Origin: Methanobacteriota archaeon
GTDB lineage: Archaea > Hydrothermarchaeota > Hydrothermarchaeia > Hydrothermarchaeales > JACQPM01
Direction of reading: 5' to 3'
Length of the DNA stretch: 21,890 bases
Assembly (NCBI GenBank): GCA_016207475.1
Contig: JACQPM010000126.1
Span: forward strand, 1 to 21,890
Part shown: positions 6,354-13,402 of the stretch, piece after piece
How the letters are laid out: every line of letters begins with the position of its first letter
Numbering within the stretch: position 1 is the stretch's first letter
Notes under the pieces: model-generated
Database searches by the model: none
The model's input: the letters and a program-made list of their open reading frames with translations, nothing else
Told to the model about the DNA's origin: nothing
Made by a program: the position numbers and the translations under genes

Positions 6354-7297
6354 ATCCTAACCTCGTAAAAGCCGAAGGCGACGAGGACGAAGAGGATCAC
6401 GGATACAGAGATGAGCCTGAGGGAGCGGGCGACGTGGGCCGGGGAGAGGGCCTCCCTGGCGTCCCCCAGCCTGTAGTACTGGGGCTTCTCCAGCTCCACC
6501 CCCAGGGCTCCAGCCACGGCCGCCATGGCGTGGCCTGAGTTGGGGCTGGGGGTCTTCCTCCTGTCCCTGACGAAGATGGCTATGGCCCCCCGCCAGTCCT
6601 CCCGGAGGAGGAGGGAGGCGAGGACGATGAGGGCCACCGTCAGCCTGGCCGGGATATAATTCAGGAGATCGTCGGTCCTGGCCGAGAAGAAGCCTATCTC
6701 CCTGTAGCCCTCCTTCTTGTAGCCGATCATGGAGTCCAGGGTGCTGGAGGCCCGGAAGAAGACCGCCGCCGCCATCCCTGCTGGCACCCCCAGAAAGCCC
6801 CCCACCAGGAAGTAGTAGAAGAGGGGTGATATTATGCCGTCCACGCTGTTCTCCCCGATGGACTCCACGGCCGCCGAGATCACCTGCCTCCCGTCGAGGT
6901 TGCGAGGGTCCCGGCCGACAATGTATGGGAGAAGGGCCCTCGCCTCCTCGATCCGCCCTTCTGCCACCAACCGGGCTATGGGCTCTGTGTAATCGGCCAT
7001 GGAGCGCCAGGCGAACTGGAGCTTGAGGACCAGGCCGCCCAGGACGACGGCCAGGAGGGGGTGGCCTCCCAGGGCTGTGAAGATAAGGTAGGCGGCCAGG
7101 GCGAAGGGCAGGACCACGGCGGCGTAGATGAAGGCCCCATAGGCTGTCCTCATTCTCTTCCCACCAAAGGCCCTCAACCTGAGGAGCTCTATCCACCGCC
7201 CAATCCAGACGGTGGGGTGCCACCGGGTGGGCGGGTCCCCCAGGGCCCTGTCCAGGAGGAGGGCCAGGAGGACCATGAGGAAGAGGTCGTAGGTCAT
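6344..7297 (-). CDS. cbiB: Adenosylcobinamide-phosphate synthase CbiB
   Basis: CbiB condenses adenosylcobyric acid with aminopropanol phosphate (from CobD) to give adenosylcobinamide phosphate, in the membrane. The 317-residue length fits the family. Seen: the N-terminal DRALGDPPTRWHPTVWIG (about 16-33), GENSVDGIISPLFYYFLVG, STLDSMIGYKKEGYREIGFF, ARTDDLLNYIPARLT, and RKTPSPNSGHAMAAVAGAL, all family hallmarks in the right order. Hydrophobic spans lie near 5-15, 55-90, 155-180, 215-230 and 297-315. It overlaps the cbiP stop by four nucleotides and the QueG-like start by ten. Its two substrates come from CbiP and CobD, encoded upstream in the same operon. Confidence 0.94.
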   Translation of the reverse strand: MTYDLFLMVLLALLLDRALGDPPTRWHPTVWIGRWIELLRLRAFGGKRMRTAYGAFIYAAVVLPFALAAYLIFTALGGHPLLAVVLGGLVLKLQFAWRSMADYTEPIARLVAEGRIEEARALLPYIVGRDPRNLDGRQVISAAVESIGENSVDGIISPLFYYFLVGGFLGVPAGMAAAVFFRASSTLDSMIGYKKEGYREIGFFSARTDDLLNYIPARLTVALIVLASLLLREDWRGAIAIFVRDRRKTPSPNSGHAMAAVAGALGVELEKPQYYRLGDAREALSPAHVARSLRLISVSVILFVLVAFGFYEVRIWL

Positions 7298-8775
7298 TCA
7301 CCCTCCAGGATCCTATCCACGGCGTTCATGTCAAGGTGCTCCTCCACGATCTCGGCGGCCCTGGTTATGCTCTCCCGCCAGACGTCCCTGGCGTCCCCGG
7401 TGCCCTTCCCTTTCCAGCCCATGTGCCTCATCAGGGCAGCCCTCAGGGTAGGGGCGTCGAAGATCCCGTGGACGTAGGTCCCGAAGACCATCCCGTCCCT
7501 GCTCACGGCCCCTTCCCCCCTCCCATCGATCTCCAGAAGGCGCTTCGCATCTTTTCCAAGGGCAGACTGGCCCATGTGGATCTCGTAGCCGTATATCTCC
7601 CTTTCTTCTGCCCCCTGGAAGATGCCGCCCTCCGCCACGACCCTCCCCCGCACCCTCTGGGTCACCTTCTGGTAGGTCTCGAACCGCGTCTCCACGTCCA
7701 GGAGGCCGAGCCCATCGACGGTACCGGAGCCTTCCAGATTCTGCTCGTCGTAGATCCTCCTCCCCAGGATCTGGAAGCCCCCGCAGAGCCCGACGATGGG
7801 TATTTTCCCTGCAAGGGCCTTTATCTCCTCCCCCAGCCCGTTCCCCTGGAGCCAGCGGAGGTCGTCCACCGTGTTCTTGGTCCCAGGTATGACGATAGCC
7901 CCGGGGTTCCCGAGTTCCCCGGGGCTTTCCACGTAGCGGACCCGGACGCCGTCGTAGAGGAAGGGGTCCAGGTCCGTGAAGTTGGAGATCCTGGGGAGCC
8001 TTATGACCGCCACCTCGGGCCCTGTCGTCTCCTTGGTCGAGAACCCGTCCAGGGCCATGGAGTCCTCGTCAGGGAGCTGGAGCTCCTTTATGTAGGGGAG
8101 GACGCCCAGGACCGACTTACCGACTAACTCCTCGATCATCTTTATCCCTGGCTCCAGGATCCCCACGTCCCCCCTGAACTTGTTTATCACTATCCCCTTT
8201 ATCCTGGCCTGGTGCTGGGGTTTGAGGAGCTTTATCGTCCCGTATATAGAGGCGAAGACGCCTCCCCGGTCTATGTCGGCCACCAGGAGGACCGGGCTGT
8301 CGGTGATATCGGCGACCCGCATGTTGGCTATGTCCTGCTCGTAGAGGTTTATCTCCGCCGGGGAACCGGCGCCTTCGATGACTATGAGGTCGTACTCCTC
8401 CTCCAGCCTCCTGTAGGCCTCCTCTATAACCTTCACACCCTCCTGGAGGACGAACTCCTTGTAGTAGTTCCTGGCCTCCAGGTCCTTGACGGGCCTCCCG
8501 TTGACGATGAGCTGAGCCTTGCTGTCCCCCTTGGGCTTTATCAGGATAGGGTTCATCTCCACCCTGGGCTCTATCCCGGCGGCGAAGGCCTGAAGGGCCT
8601 GTGCCCTGGCCAGCTCCTTCCCGTCGGGGGTGACGTAGGAGTTGAGGGAGGTGTTCTGGGACTTGAAGGGGGCGACGCGGTAGCCCTTATCCCGGAATAT
8701 GCGGCAGAGGACCATCACCAGGAAGGACTTGCCTGCGTAGGAGGTCGTCCCCTGGACCATTATCCGCTTAGCCAT
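7294..8775 (-). CDS. cbiP: Cobyric acid synthase CbiP
   Basis: CbiP makes adenosylcobyric acid by four ATP- and glutamine-dependent amidations. From the ATG at 8775 it is 493 residues, normal for the family. The N-terminal synthetase domain shows MVQGTTSYAGKSF (6-18), FKSQNTSLNSYVTPDGKE, LIVIEGAGSPAEINL (130-144) and VADIDRGGVFASIYGT. The C-terminal class I glutamine amidotransferase domain shows IPGTKNTVDDLRWLQ, the nucleophile C331 in VGLCGGFQILG, and H436 in GTYVHGIFD. An open frame extends to 8859, but the added residues are low-complexity Arg/Gly/Ser and overlap the Cys-rich gene, so 8775 is preferred; it overlaps that gene by eight nucleotides. Confidence 0.95.
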   Translation of the reverse strand: MAKRIMVQGTTSYAGKSFLVMVLCRIFRDKGYRVAPFKSQNTSLNSYVTPDGKELARAQALQAFAAGIEPRVEMNPILIKPKGDSKAQLIVNGRPVKDLEARNYYKEFVLQEGVKVIEEAYRRLEEEYDLIVIEGAGSPAEINLYEQDIANMRVADITDSPVLLVADIDRGGVFASIYGTIKLLKPQHQARIKGIVINKFRGDVGILEPGIKMIEELVGKSVLGVLPYIKELQLPDEDSMALDGFSTKETTGPEVAVIRLPRISNFTDLDPFLYDGVRVRYVESPGELGNPGAIVIPGTKNTVDDLRWLQGNGLGEEIKALAGKIPIVGLCGGFQILGRRIYDEQNLEGSGTVDGLGLLDVETRFETYQKVTQRVRGRVVAEGGIFQGAEEREIYGYEIHMGQSALGKDAKRLLEIDGRGEGAVSRDGMVFGTYVHGIFDAPTLRAALMRHMGWKGKGTGDARDVWRESITRAAEIVEEHLDMNAVDRILEGE

Positions 8776-9091
8776 GGCCCTCCTCCCAGAGCCTCCGCCT
8801 GAGGCGCCGCGGCTCCTCCCCCCTCCTGAGCCCTTCCAGGACCTTCTCGGGGATCGCATCGCTGTGGACCCACCGGCAGTCGATGCAGGACCAGACGTCC
8901 TTCCCGGTCCGCTCGCTCACCTTCCACTTCCCGCCGGCAGAGGGGTCGAGGCACGGATAGAAGGGGCAGAAGCACCAGGTGCACTCCTGGCCCTCGAAGT
9001 GGTGGCAGGGGTAGTACTTGCACCCTTTATCGGGCCCCTTCACGCCCTCTGCCATCACCATCTCGATGTGGGCCTTGGCCTTGTCGAGCAT
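8768..9091 (-). CDS. Cysteine-rich small-domain protein of the cobalamin cluster
   Basis: This 107-residue protein matches the Cys-rich small-domain family often encoded beside cobalamin genes in archaea and some bacteria; the function is unknown. Seen: eight cysteines (C24, C29, C37, C40, C42, C47, C69, C72) with H30, H31 and H76 nearby, in the order GCKYYPCHH, CTWCFCPFYPCLD and WSCIDCRWVHSD. The pattern would fit two zinc sites or an iron-sulfur cluster. The last 25 residues are Arg-rich (RRLRRRLWEE). It lies one nucleotide after cobD and overlaps cbiP, so it is made with the aminopropanol and cobyric acid enzymes. A carrier, chaperone or metal-sensing role is possible; none is shown. Confidence 0.8.
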   Translation of the reverse strand: MLDKAKAHIEMVMAEGVKGPDKGCKYYPCHHFEGQECTWCFCPFYPCLDPSAGGKWKVSERTGKDVWSCIDCRWVHSDAIPEKVLEGLRRGEEPRRLRRRLWEEGHG

Positions 9092-9092
9092 T

Positions 9093-10184
9093 CTAGACCC
9101 CCAGGTGGACCTTGAGCTCCTCGAAGAGCCTCAGGTTCTCCTCCCGCGTCCTGACGCTCGTCCGCATGTAGCGGTCATCAAGACCGGTGAAGGTGGAGCA
9201 GTCCCTGATCAGGATGTTCTTCTTGATGAGATCGCCCTTCAGCTCCGGGGCCGTGATCCCGTTCTTTGTCAGGTCCGTGAGGTAGAAGTTCGCCTCGGAG
9301 GCGTGGGTCTCGAGGCCCAGGCTCCGTAGCCCCTTGTAGAAGAAGGCCCTCTCACCTTCGATGAAGCTCCTCACCCGCCTCTGGTATTCGGTATCCTTCA
9401 TGGACTCGATGGCCGCCGTCTGGGCCAGGATGTTGACGTTCCAGGGGACCCTGAGGCGTTCCAGGTAATCGGCCATCTCCCTGCTCCCGACGCCGAAGCC
9501 CACCCTCATCCCCGGGAGGGAGAAGAACTTCGTCAGGGAGCGGAGGACGAAGAGGTTGGTACACTCCGTCGCCATCTGGCAGAAGGACTTGAGCCGCGTG
9601 AATTCAATATAGGCCTCGTCCAGGAAGACGAAGCACTCCTTCTCGCCGGCCTCCCCGATGAGCCCCTCCAACCTCTTCCTCTCCAGGGCCTTCCCAGTGG
9701 GGTTGTTGGGGTTGCAGAGGAAGAGGGCCCTCGTCCCATTTTCCACCGGTATATCGTCGAAACGGAACTCCCCCTCCTCGGGGGCGTGGTGGAAGCGCAC
9801 ATCAGCCCCGTAGAGGCGGCCGAAGACTTCGTACTCGGAGAAGGTGGGGCCCAGGATGGCGATCTTCTCGCCCCGCCTGACGAAGGCCTCCACGAAGTTC
9901 TTGATCAGCTCGGTGGAGCCGTTCCCCACAGTGATATTCCCTTCCTCCAGGTCCATGTACTCCCCTATGCCTCCCTTCAGCTCCCGGGAGTCCGGGTCCG
10001 GGTAGTAGGCACACTTCCAGAGCGCCTCCCTCACAGCCTCCATGGCCCGCTCGGAGGGGCCCAGGGGGTTGACGTTGGAGCTGAAGTCTACGAAGTCACT
10101 CTGGAAGTACCTACAGACCTCCCCCCCGTGGGCCGCCTTCTTGAGCCCCAGGAGCTCTTCCTTGACGTGCGCCCCGGCCTTCAT
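9093..10184 (-). CDS. cobD: Threonine-phosphate decarboxylase-like aminotransferase CobD
   Basis: CobD uses pyridoxal phosphate to decarboxylate L-threonine phosphate to (R)-1-aminopropan-2-yl phosphate, the linker CbiB adds to cobyric acid. The 363-residue protein is a class I/II aminotransferase of the HisC/CobD type. HGGEV at 19-23 is the CobD-like N-terminal mark. FSSNVNPLGPS, CNPNNPTGK (158-165), FLDEAY with D189, the PLP lysine K219 in RSLTKFFSLPG and R227 in GMRVGF follow. HisC is the main alternative, but it heads an operon with cbiP, cbiB and cobS. The start is only about three nucleotides from the predicted transcript start at the shared promoter 10209-10217, so the message is nearly leaderless. 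Confidence 0.9.
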   Translation of the reverse strand: MKAGAHVKEELLGLKKAAHGGEVCRYFQSDFVDFSSNVNPLGPSERAMEAVREALWKCAYYPDPDSRELKGGIGEYMDLEEGNITVGNGSTELIKNFVEAFVRRGEKIAILGPTFSEYEVFGRLYGADVRFHHAPEEGEFRFDDIPVENGTRALFLCNPNNPTGKALERKRLEGLIGEAGEKECFVFLDEAYIEFTRLKSFCQMATECTNLFVLRSLTKFFSLPGMRVGFGVGSREMADYLERLRVPWNVNILAQTAAIESMKDTEYQRRVRSFIEGERAFFYKGLRSLGLETHASEANFYLTDLTKNGITAPELKGDLIKKNILIRDCSTFTGLDDRYMRTSVRTREENLRLFEELKVHLGV

Positions 10185-10208
10185 TCATGGGTCCTAACAT
10201 CCGGAGGC

Positions 10209-10217
10209 TTAATATAT
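10209..10217. promoter_or_regulatory. Shared bidirectional TATA element between cobD and the cupin gene
   Basis: The 54-bp gap holds a single near-symmetrical A/T block reading TTAATATAT on the plus strand. Its centre is about 26 nt from the cupin ATG at 10239 and about 29 nt from the cobD ATG at 10184. One TATA block therefore seems to serve both directions, giving leaderless or nearly leaderless messages. No ribosome-binding site is seen ahead of either gene. Confidence 0.6.
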
Positions 10218-10238
10218 CTTTTCATCAGAACCACCGGC

Positions 10239-10598
10239 ATGGAGACGACGAGCAGAGAGAAGGCGGAGCCTTTCGTGGCCAAGGACGGGTCCCTCATCAG
10301 GGAGATCGTCCATCCCCGCAGCTCCGGCGCGCGGAACCAGAGCCTGGCCGAGGCCACGGTGAGGCCGGGGGCCAGGACGAAAGAGCACCACCACGGGAGG
10401 TCCGAGGAGATATACTACCTCCTGGAGGGGGAAGGAAGGGTCCACGTGGGCGGCGAGGCTAGAGAGGTGGGGCGCACGGAGGCAATAATCATACCGCCGG
10501 CGGTGCGCCACTATATCGAGAATGTAGGCGCCGTAGATTTAGTGTTCCTATGCTGCTCGGCGCCTTCGTACTGGGACGAGGATATGGTCCTGGGGTAG
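10239..10598 (+). CDS. Small single-domain cupin
   Basis: This 119-residue cupin has both conserved motifs: GARTKEHHHGRSEEIYYLLE (residues 44-63; H50, H51, H52 and E57 as metal ligands) and IIIPPAVRHYIENVG with H91. The metal site is therefore complete. The substrate cannot be told; single cupins of this size include sugar isomerases, dioxygenases and sensor proteins. I chose the ATG at 10239 because it sits about 26 nt after a TATA element (10209-10216), giving a leaderless message; an open frame extends upstream but crosses cobD. It diverges from the cobalamin operon and ends four nucleotides before the end of thrS (convergent). Confidence 0.85.
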   Translation: METTSREKAEPFVAKDGSLIREIVHPRSSGARNQSLAEATVRPGARTKEHHHGRSEEIYYLLEGEGRVHVGGEAREVGRTEAIIIPPAVRHYIENVGAVDLVFLCCSAPSYWDEDMVLG

Positions 10599-10602
10599 AC
10601 CC

Positions 10603-12468
10603 TTACCTGAAGGTCGGCCTCTGGGAGAGCCTGCTGGGGAGCGGGAGCCTCCGGAAGGGCTTAGCCCGCACTTCCTCTTTTATTGTCGCCACCAGCTCCT
10701 CTTTCGTGAACTTCTTCTGCTTCCCCTTCTCCCTCCTCACCCTGACGGTGAGGGTCCCGCTTTCTATCTCCTTCCCGCCCACCACCGCTATATAGGGGAC
10801 CCACTCCATCTCCGCCTCCCTTATCTTCTTCTCCAGGGTACTGGACCCATCGTCCAGGTCCACCCTTATCCCCTGGACCTCCAGCTCCGCCAGGAGTCCC
10901 TCACAGTAGCCCAGGTGCTCCTCGGCCACCGGTACCAGGCGGACCTGGGTCGGCGAGAGCCATAGGGGGAGCATGGGCCTCTCCCCCTTCTGGGCCTTCA
11001 TCCACTCGTGCTCCAGGATGGCGTAGAGATTACGGTCTATGCCGCCCGATATGGAGGCGTGGAGCATGAGCGGGTGCTTCTTGGAACCGTCCTCGTCCAC
11101 GTAGGATATGCCGAACCTCTCGGTGTTCTCCACGTCTATCTGGACCGTCGAGAGGGTGGCGGCCTTCTCCAGGGCGTCGTTTATGGAGAACTCGAACTTC
11201 ATCACGAAGTAGAAGAACCTCTCCTCCCAGAGCTCTATGAGGATGGGCCTCCCGATCAGCTTGACCAGGGTCTTGGCGAACTCCTCGTTCTGCTCGTAGA
11301 ACTCTTTGATGAACCTTATGGCCACCTGGTACTCCACCCCCAGGTCCCTCATCCAGCCCATGGCGAGCTTGTACTGGTTGAGGAACTCCTTCCTGGCCTG
11401 GTCCATGTCCCGGCAGAGGGTGTGCATATCGGGCATGGTGAAGGTCCTGAGGCGCTTCAGGCCCGAGAGCTCCCCGCTCTGCTCCCTCCTGAAGGAGTAG
11501 TGGGTCAGCTCGTAGAGCCTGAGGGGGAGCTGCCGGTAGGAGATGGTCATGTCGTGCCCCATGAGGTACTGGCCGAAGCAGGCAGCGAACCGGAGGAAGT
11601 ACTCCTTCTCGTCCGAGCGCACCACATACTGCTTCGCGGGAAAGCGGTCCAGGTACTTTCTCAGGTTCGGGTGGGCGAAGTCGTACATGATGGGGGTCTC
11701 GACTTCCATGGCCCCGTAGTTGAGCAATATCCCGGTGACGTGCTCCTCCAGGAGCCTCTTTATCATGGTCCCCTTCGGGTACCAGCGCAGGTTCCCGGGA
11801 TCGGAGCCGGGTTCGTGGTCCACCAGCTCGTGCTCCTTCATCAGCTTTATGTGGGGCGGCTCCTTCGCTGCGGACCTTGTACCGGCGGTCTCGTAGTTGT
11901 AGAGGGTCCTCAGGCCGGGCTCCTTCGAGAAGTCGAACTCCTTGGCAGGGGTCAGGCGCCCCTCTGGATCGAGGATGTACCACTCGGACCTGAGCTTCTT
12001 CTCGGCCGCCACCGCCTTGGATACGCGTTCCTTCTCCTTCGCTTCCCCCACCGTTATCTGCCTGGAGAGCTCCGAGAGGGGGTGCCCCTTGCACCTCAGC
12101 TCGAAGGCCTTGTACCAGCCGAAGGGGGCCCTCTTGACCGCGTAGCCCTTCCCCCGCAGCCCCTCTTCCAGGCCACGGAAAACTCGCACCGCCACCTCGG
12201 GGTTGGAGAGGGAGGGCGATAGATGGGCATAGGGGTAGAGCATCACCTCCTTGGCCTTGACCTCCTTGAAGACGCTCTCGATCTCTTCGATCCCCTTTCC
12301 CACCGCCTCTTCAGGCGCCGCCTCGTCCGCCTTCTCCACGGCCACGAAGGCCACCAGGACCTCCTCGCCCCTCTGGCTCTTGAGCTCCTCCGGGATCTCC
12401 TCAGCCACCCGGGTCTTGCTCTTTGCCTTATACTCTATATAATCGGCGTGGATGAGGAGGACTTTCAT
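10603..12468 (-). CDS. thrS: Threonyl-tRNA synthetase, archaeal type
   Basis: This enzyme charges tRNA-Thr with threonine. The 621-residue protein begins with the archaeal editing domain (about 1-140, MKVLLIHADYIEYKAK), related to D-aminoacyl-tRNA deacylase, instead of the bacterial TGS/N2 domains. The class II catalytic core follows with the zinc ligands in FAACFGQYLMGHDM, DMHTLCRDM and HPLMLHASISGG. SYRQLPLRLYELTHYSFRRE contains motif 2. A C-terminal anticodon-binding domain (WLSPTQVRLVPVAEEHLGYC onward) completes it. The start at 12468 lies about 26 nt from a TATA box (12491-12498, minus), so the message is probably leaderless. It is convergent with the cupin gene and divergent from the YjbQ-family gene. 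Confidence 0.96.
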   Translation of the reverse strand: MKVLLIHADYIEYKAKSKTRVAEEIPEELKSQRGEEVLVAFVAVEKADEAAPEEAVGKGIEEIESVFKEVKAKEVMLYPYAHLSPSLSNPEVAVRVFRGLEEGLRGKGYAVKRAPFGWYKAFELRCKGHPLSELSRQITVGEAKEKERVSKAVAAEKKLRSEWYILDPEGRLTPAKEFDFSKEPGLRTLYNYETAGTRSAAKEPPHIKLMKEHELVDHEPGSDPGNLRWYPKGTMIKRLLEEHVTGILLNYGAMEVETPIMYDFAHPNLRKYLDRFPAKQYVVRSDEKEYFLRFAACFGQYLMGHDMTISYRQLPLRLYELTHYSFRREQSGELSGLKRLRTFTMPDMHTLCRDMDQARKEFLNQYKLAMGWMRDLGVEYQVAIRFIKEFYEQNEEFAKTLVKLIGRPILIELWEERFFYFVMKFEFSINDALEKAATLSTVQIDVENTERFGISYVDEDGSKKHPLMLHASISGGIDRNLYAILEHEWMKAQKGERPMLPLWLSPTQVRLVPVAEEHLGYCEGLLAELEVQGIRVDLDDGSSTLEKKIREAEMEWVPYIAVVGGKEIESGTLTVRVRREKGKQKKFTKEELVATIKEEVRAKPFRRLPLPSRLSQRPTFR

Positions 12469-12485
12469 TGCTGGAATAGAAAGGA

Positions 12486-12500
12486 TTATAATATAAATAA
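12486..12500. promoter_or_regulatory. Overlapping divergent TATA boxes between thrS and the yjbQ-like gene
   Basis: The 47-bp gap contains a 15-bp block of A and T. ATATAAAT (12491-12498) is centred about 26 nt from the thrS ATG at 12468, read on the minus strand. TTATAATA (12486-12493) is centred about 26 nt from the ATG at 12516 on the plus strand. Both genes would be leaderless, and the two boxes overlap, so the directions may compete for TBP. Confidence 0.6.
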
Positions 12501-12515
12501 CTTCTGAAGGCGGTC

Positions 12516-12914
12516 ATGGGCAGTATCACGCTGGAGACGGGGGCGGGGACCGAATTCATAGACATAACGGACAGGGTGGAGGAAGCTGTCAGGGAGGCCG
12601 GAGTCCAGGAGGGCCTGGCCCACATCTTCACCAGGCACACGACGGCGGCCGTCTTCGTCAACGAGAATGAGGCGGGGCTCCTGGAGGACTACGGGGAGCT
12701 GATGGAGCGCCTCGTCCCAAGGGGCGCCGGATATAAGCACGACAGGATCGATGACAACGCCCACGCCCACCTCAGGGCCGTCCTGCTGGGCCCCGGGAAG
12801 CTCGTCCCGGTATCAGGGTCCAGGCTCCAGCTGGGGCGGTGGCAGAGGGTCTTCTTCGCGGAGTTCGACGGCCCCAGGAGGAGGGAGTGCATGGTCCAGG
12901 TAATCTCTTTGTGA
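12516..12914 (+). CDS. YjbQ / UPF0047 family protein
   Basis: This 132-residue protein matches the small UPF0047/YjbQ family (secondary thiamine-phosphate synthase enzyme family). Seen: GLAHIFTRHTTAAVFVNENE (33-52) with H41, GAGYKHDRIDDNAHAHLRAV (71-90) with H75, H83 and H85 as a likely metal site, and RWQRVFFAEFDGPRRRE near the end. Bacterial YjbQ can supply weak thiamine-phosphate synthase activity; the native archaeal role is uncertain. The start is set by an ATG about 26 nt after a TATA box, with no SD, so it is leaderless. It stands alone; the next genes have their own promoter. Confidence 0.9.
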   Translation: MGSITLETGAGTEFIDITDRVEEAVREAGVQEGLAHIFTRHTTAAVFVNENEAGLLEDYGELMERLVPRGAGYKHDRIDDNAHAHLRAVLLGPGKLVPVSGSRLQLGRWQRVFFAEFDGPRRRECMVQVISL

Positions 12915-12922
12915 GCGGCTGA

Positions 12923-12942
12923 ATAAAGGGAACCTTTATATT
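12923..12942 (+). promoter_or_regulatory. Promoter of the kinase cassette with an overlapping palindrome
   Basis: TTTATATT at 12935-12942 predicts transcription from about 12964. A palindrome with 7-bp arms and a 3-nt spacer (ATAAAGG-GAA-CCTTTAT, 12923-12939) covers the BRE position and half of the TATA box. This is where an archaeal repressor would act. It may also be chance in an A/T-rich stretch. Confidence 0.5.
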
Positions 12943-12972
12943 AATGTCGGGCCGATTATTATTGTGATAACT

Positions 12973-13164
12973 ATGGAAGACCTAACCAGCCTCTCTATAA
13001 GCGGTATATATTCGCTCCTCATACTCAGCCTGACCTTCAGCTTTCTCCTGGCCATGAGGGTGAGGCAGCTCCAGAACAAGCTCGTCTCCTACGAGGGGAG
13101 CGTGGAGAAGAGGGTGGAAATCCTGAAGGAACGGGTAGAGCTCCTAGAGAAGTCGGTGAAGTGA
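12973..13164 (+). CDS. Small membrane / coiled-coil protein, copy 1
   Basis: This 63-residue protein of unknown family has one membrane span (about residues 10-29, with GIYSLLILSLTFSFLLAM), then a charged heptad-like helix (RVRQLQ to the end) likely to form a coiled coil. I chose the ATG at 12973 because MEDL aligns with MPEDL of the next gene; an in-frame GTG at 12964 lies exactly at the predicted transcript start and could give three more residues. It is paralogous to the next gene and heads a unit with a histidine kinase and an HD hydrolase. The protein could sense or organise the membrane around the kinase; this is inference. Confidence 0.7.
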   Translation: MEDLTSLSISGIYSLLILSLTFSFLLAMRVRQLQNKLVSYEGSVEKRVEILKERVELLEKSVK

Positions 13165-13182
13165 CGCGGTTGGGAGGGTGCA

Positions 13183-13398
13183 ATGCCTGAAGACCTGTTC
13201 AACTTTGCCCTGACCGGGATATACTCTCTCCTCTTACTGAGCCTGTGCTTCAACTTCCTCCTCTCCATAAGGCTCCACTTGGTGGACCGCCGGGTGGAGG
13301 CCATAGACCGGCGCTCCAGGGAGGAGGCCGATAAGATGGACGAGCGGATGAGGAAGGTGAAGGATGAGCTCCTCCACAGAAAAGGTTACCTGATGTAG
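13183..13398 (+). CDS. Small membrane / coiled-coil protein, copy 2
   Basis: This 71-residue paralogue of the preceding protein shares EDL, GIYSLL, LSL, FLL and an Arg after the span at matching positions. The membrane span is about residues 10-30, followed by a charged helix (VDRRVEAIDRRSREEADKMD) predicted to be coiled coil. A good ribosome-binding site, GGAGGGTG (13173-13180), precedes the ATG, as expected for an internal gene of a transcript. It ends four nucleotides before the kinase start. The membrane span is more conserved between the copies than the tail, which suggests a common membrane interaction and different cytoplasmic partners. Confidence 0.72.
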   Translation: MPEDLFNFALTGIYSLLLLSLCFNFLLSIRLHLVDRRVEAIDRRSREEADKMDERMRKVKDELLHRKGYLM

Positions 13399-13402
13399 CG
13401 CG

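Noticed and set aside
8776..8859. N-terminal extension of CbiP by 28 residues
   Set aside because: The extension is Arg/Gly/Ser low complexity, lies inside the Cys-rich gene, and the family start motif follows the ATG at 8775.
11008..12222. Long plus-strand open frame of about 400 codons opposite thrS
   Set aside because: It is a mirror frame of a clear thrS gene in G+C-rich DNA, and its protein is low-complexity and Leu/Val/Gly-rich without motifs.
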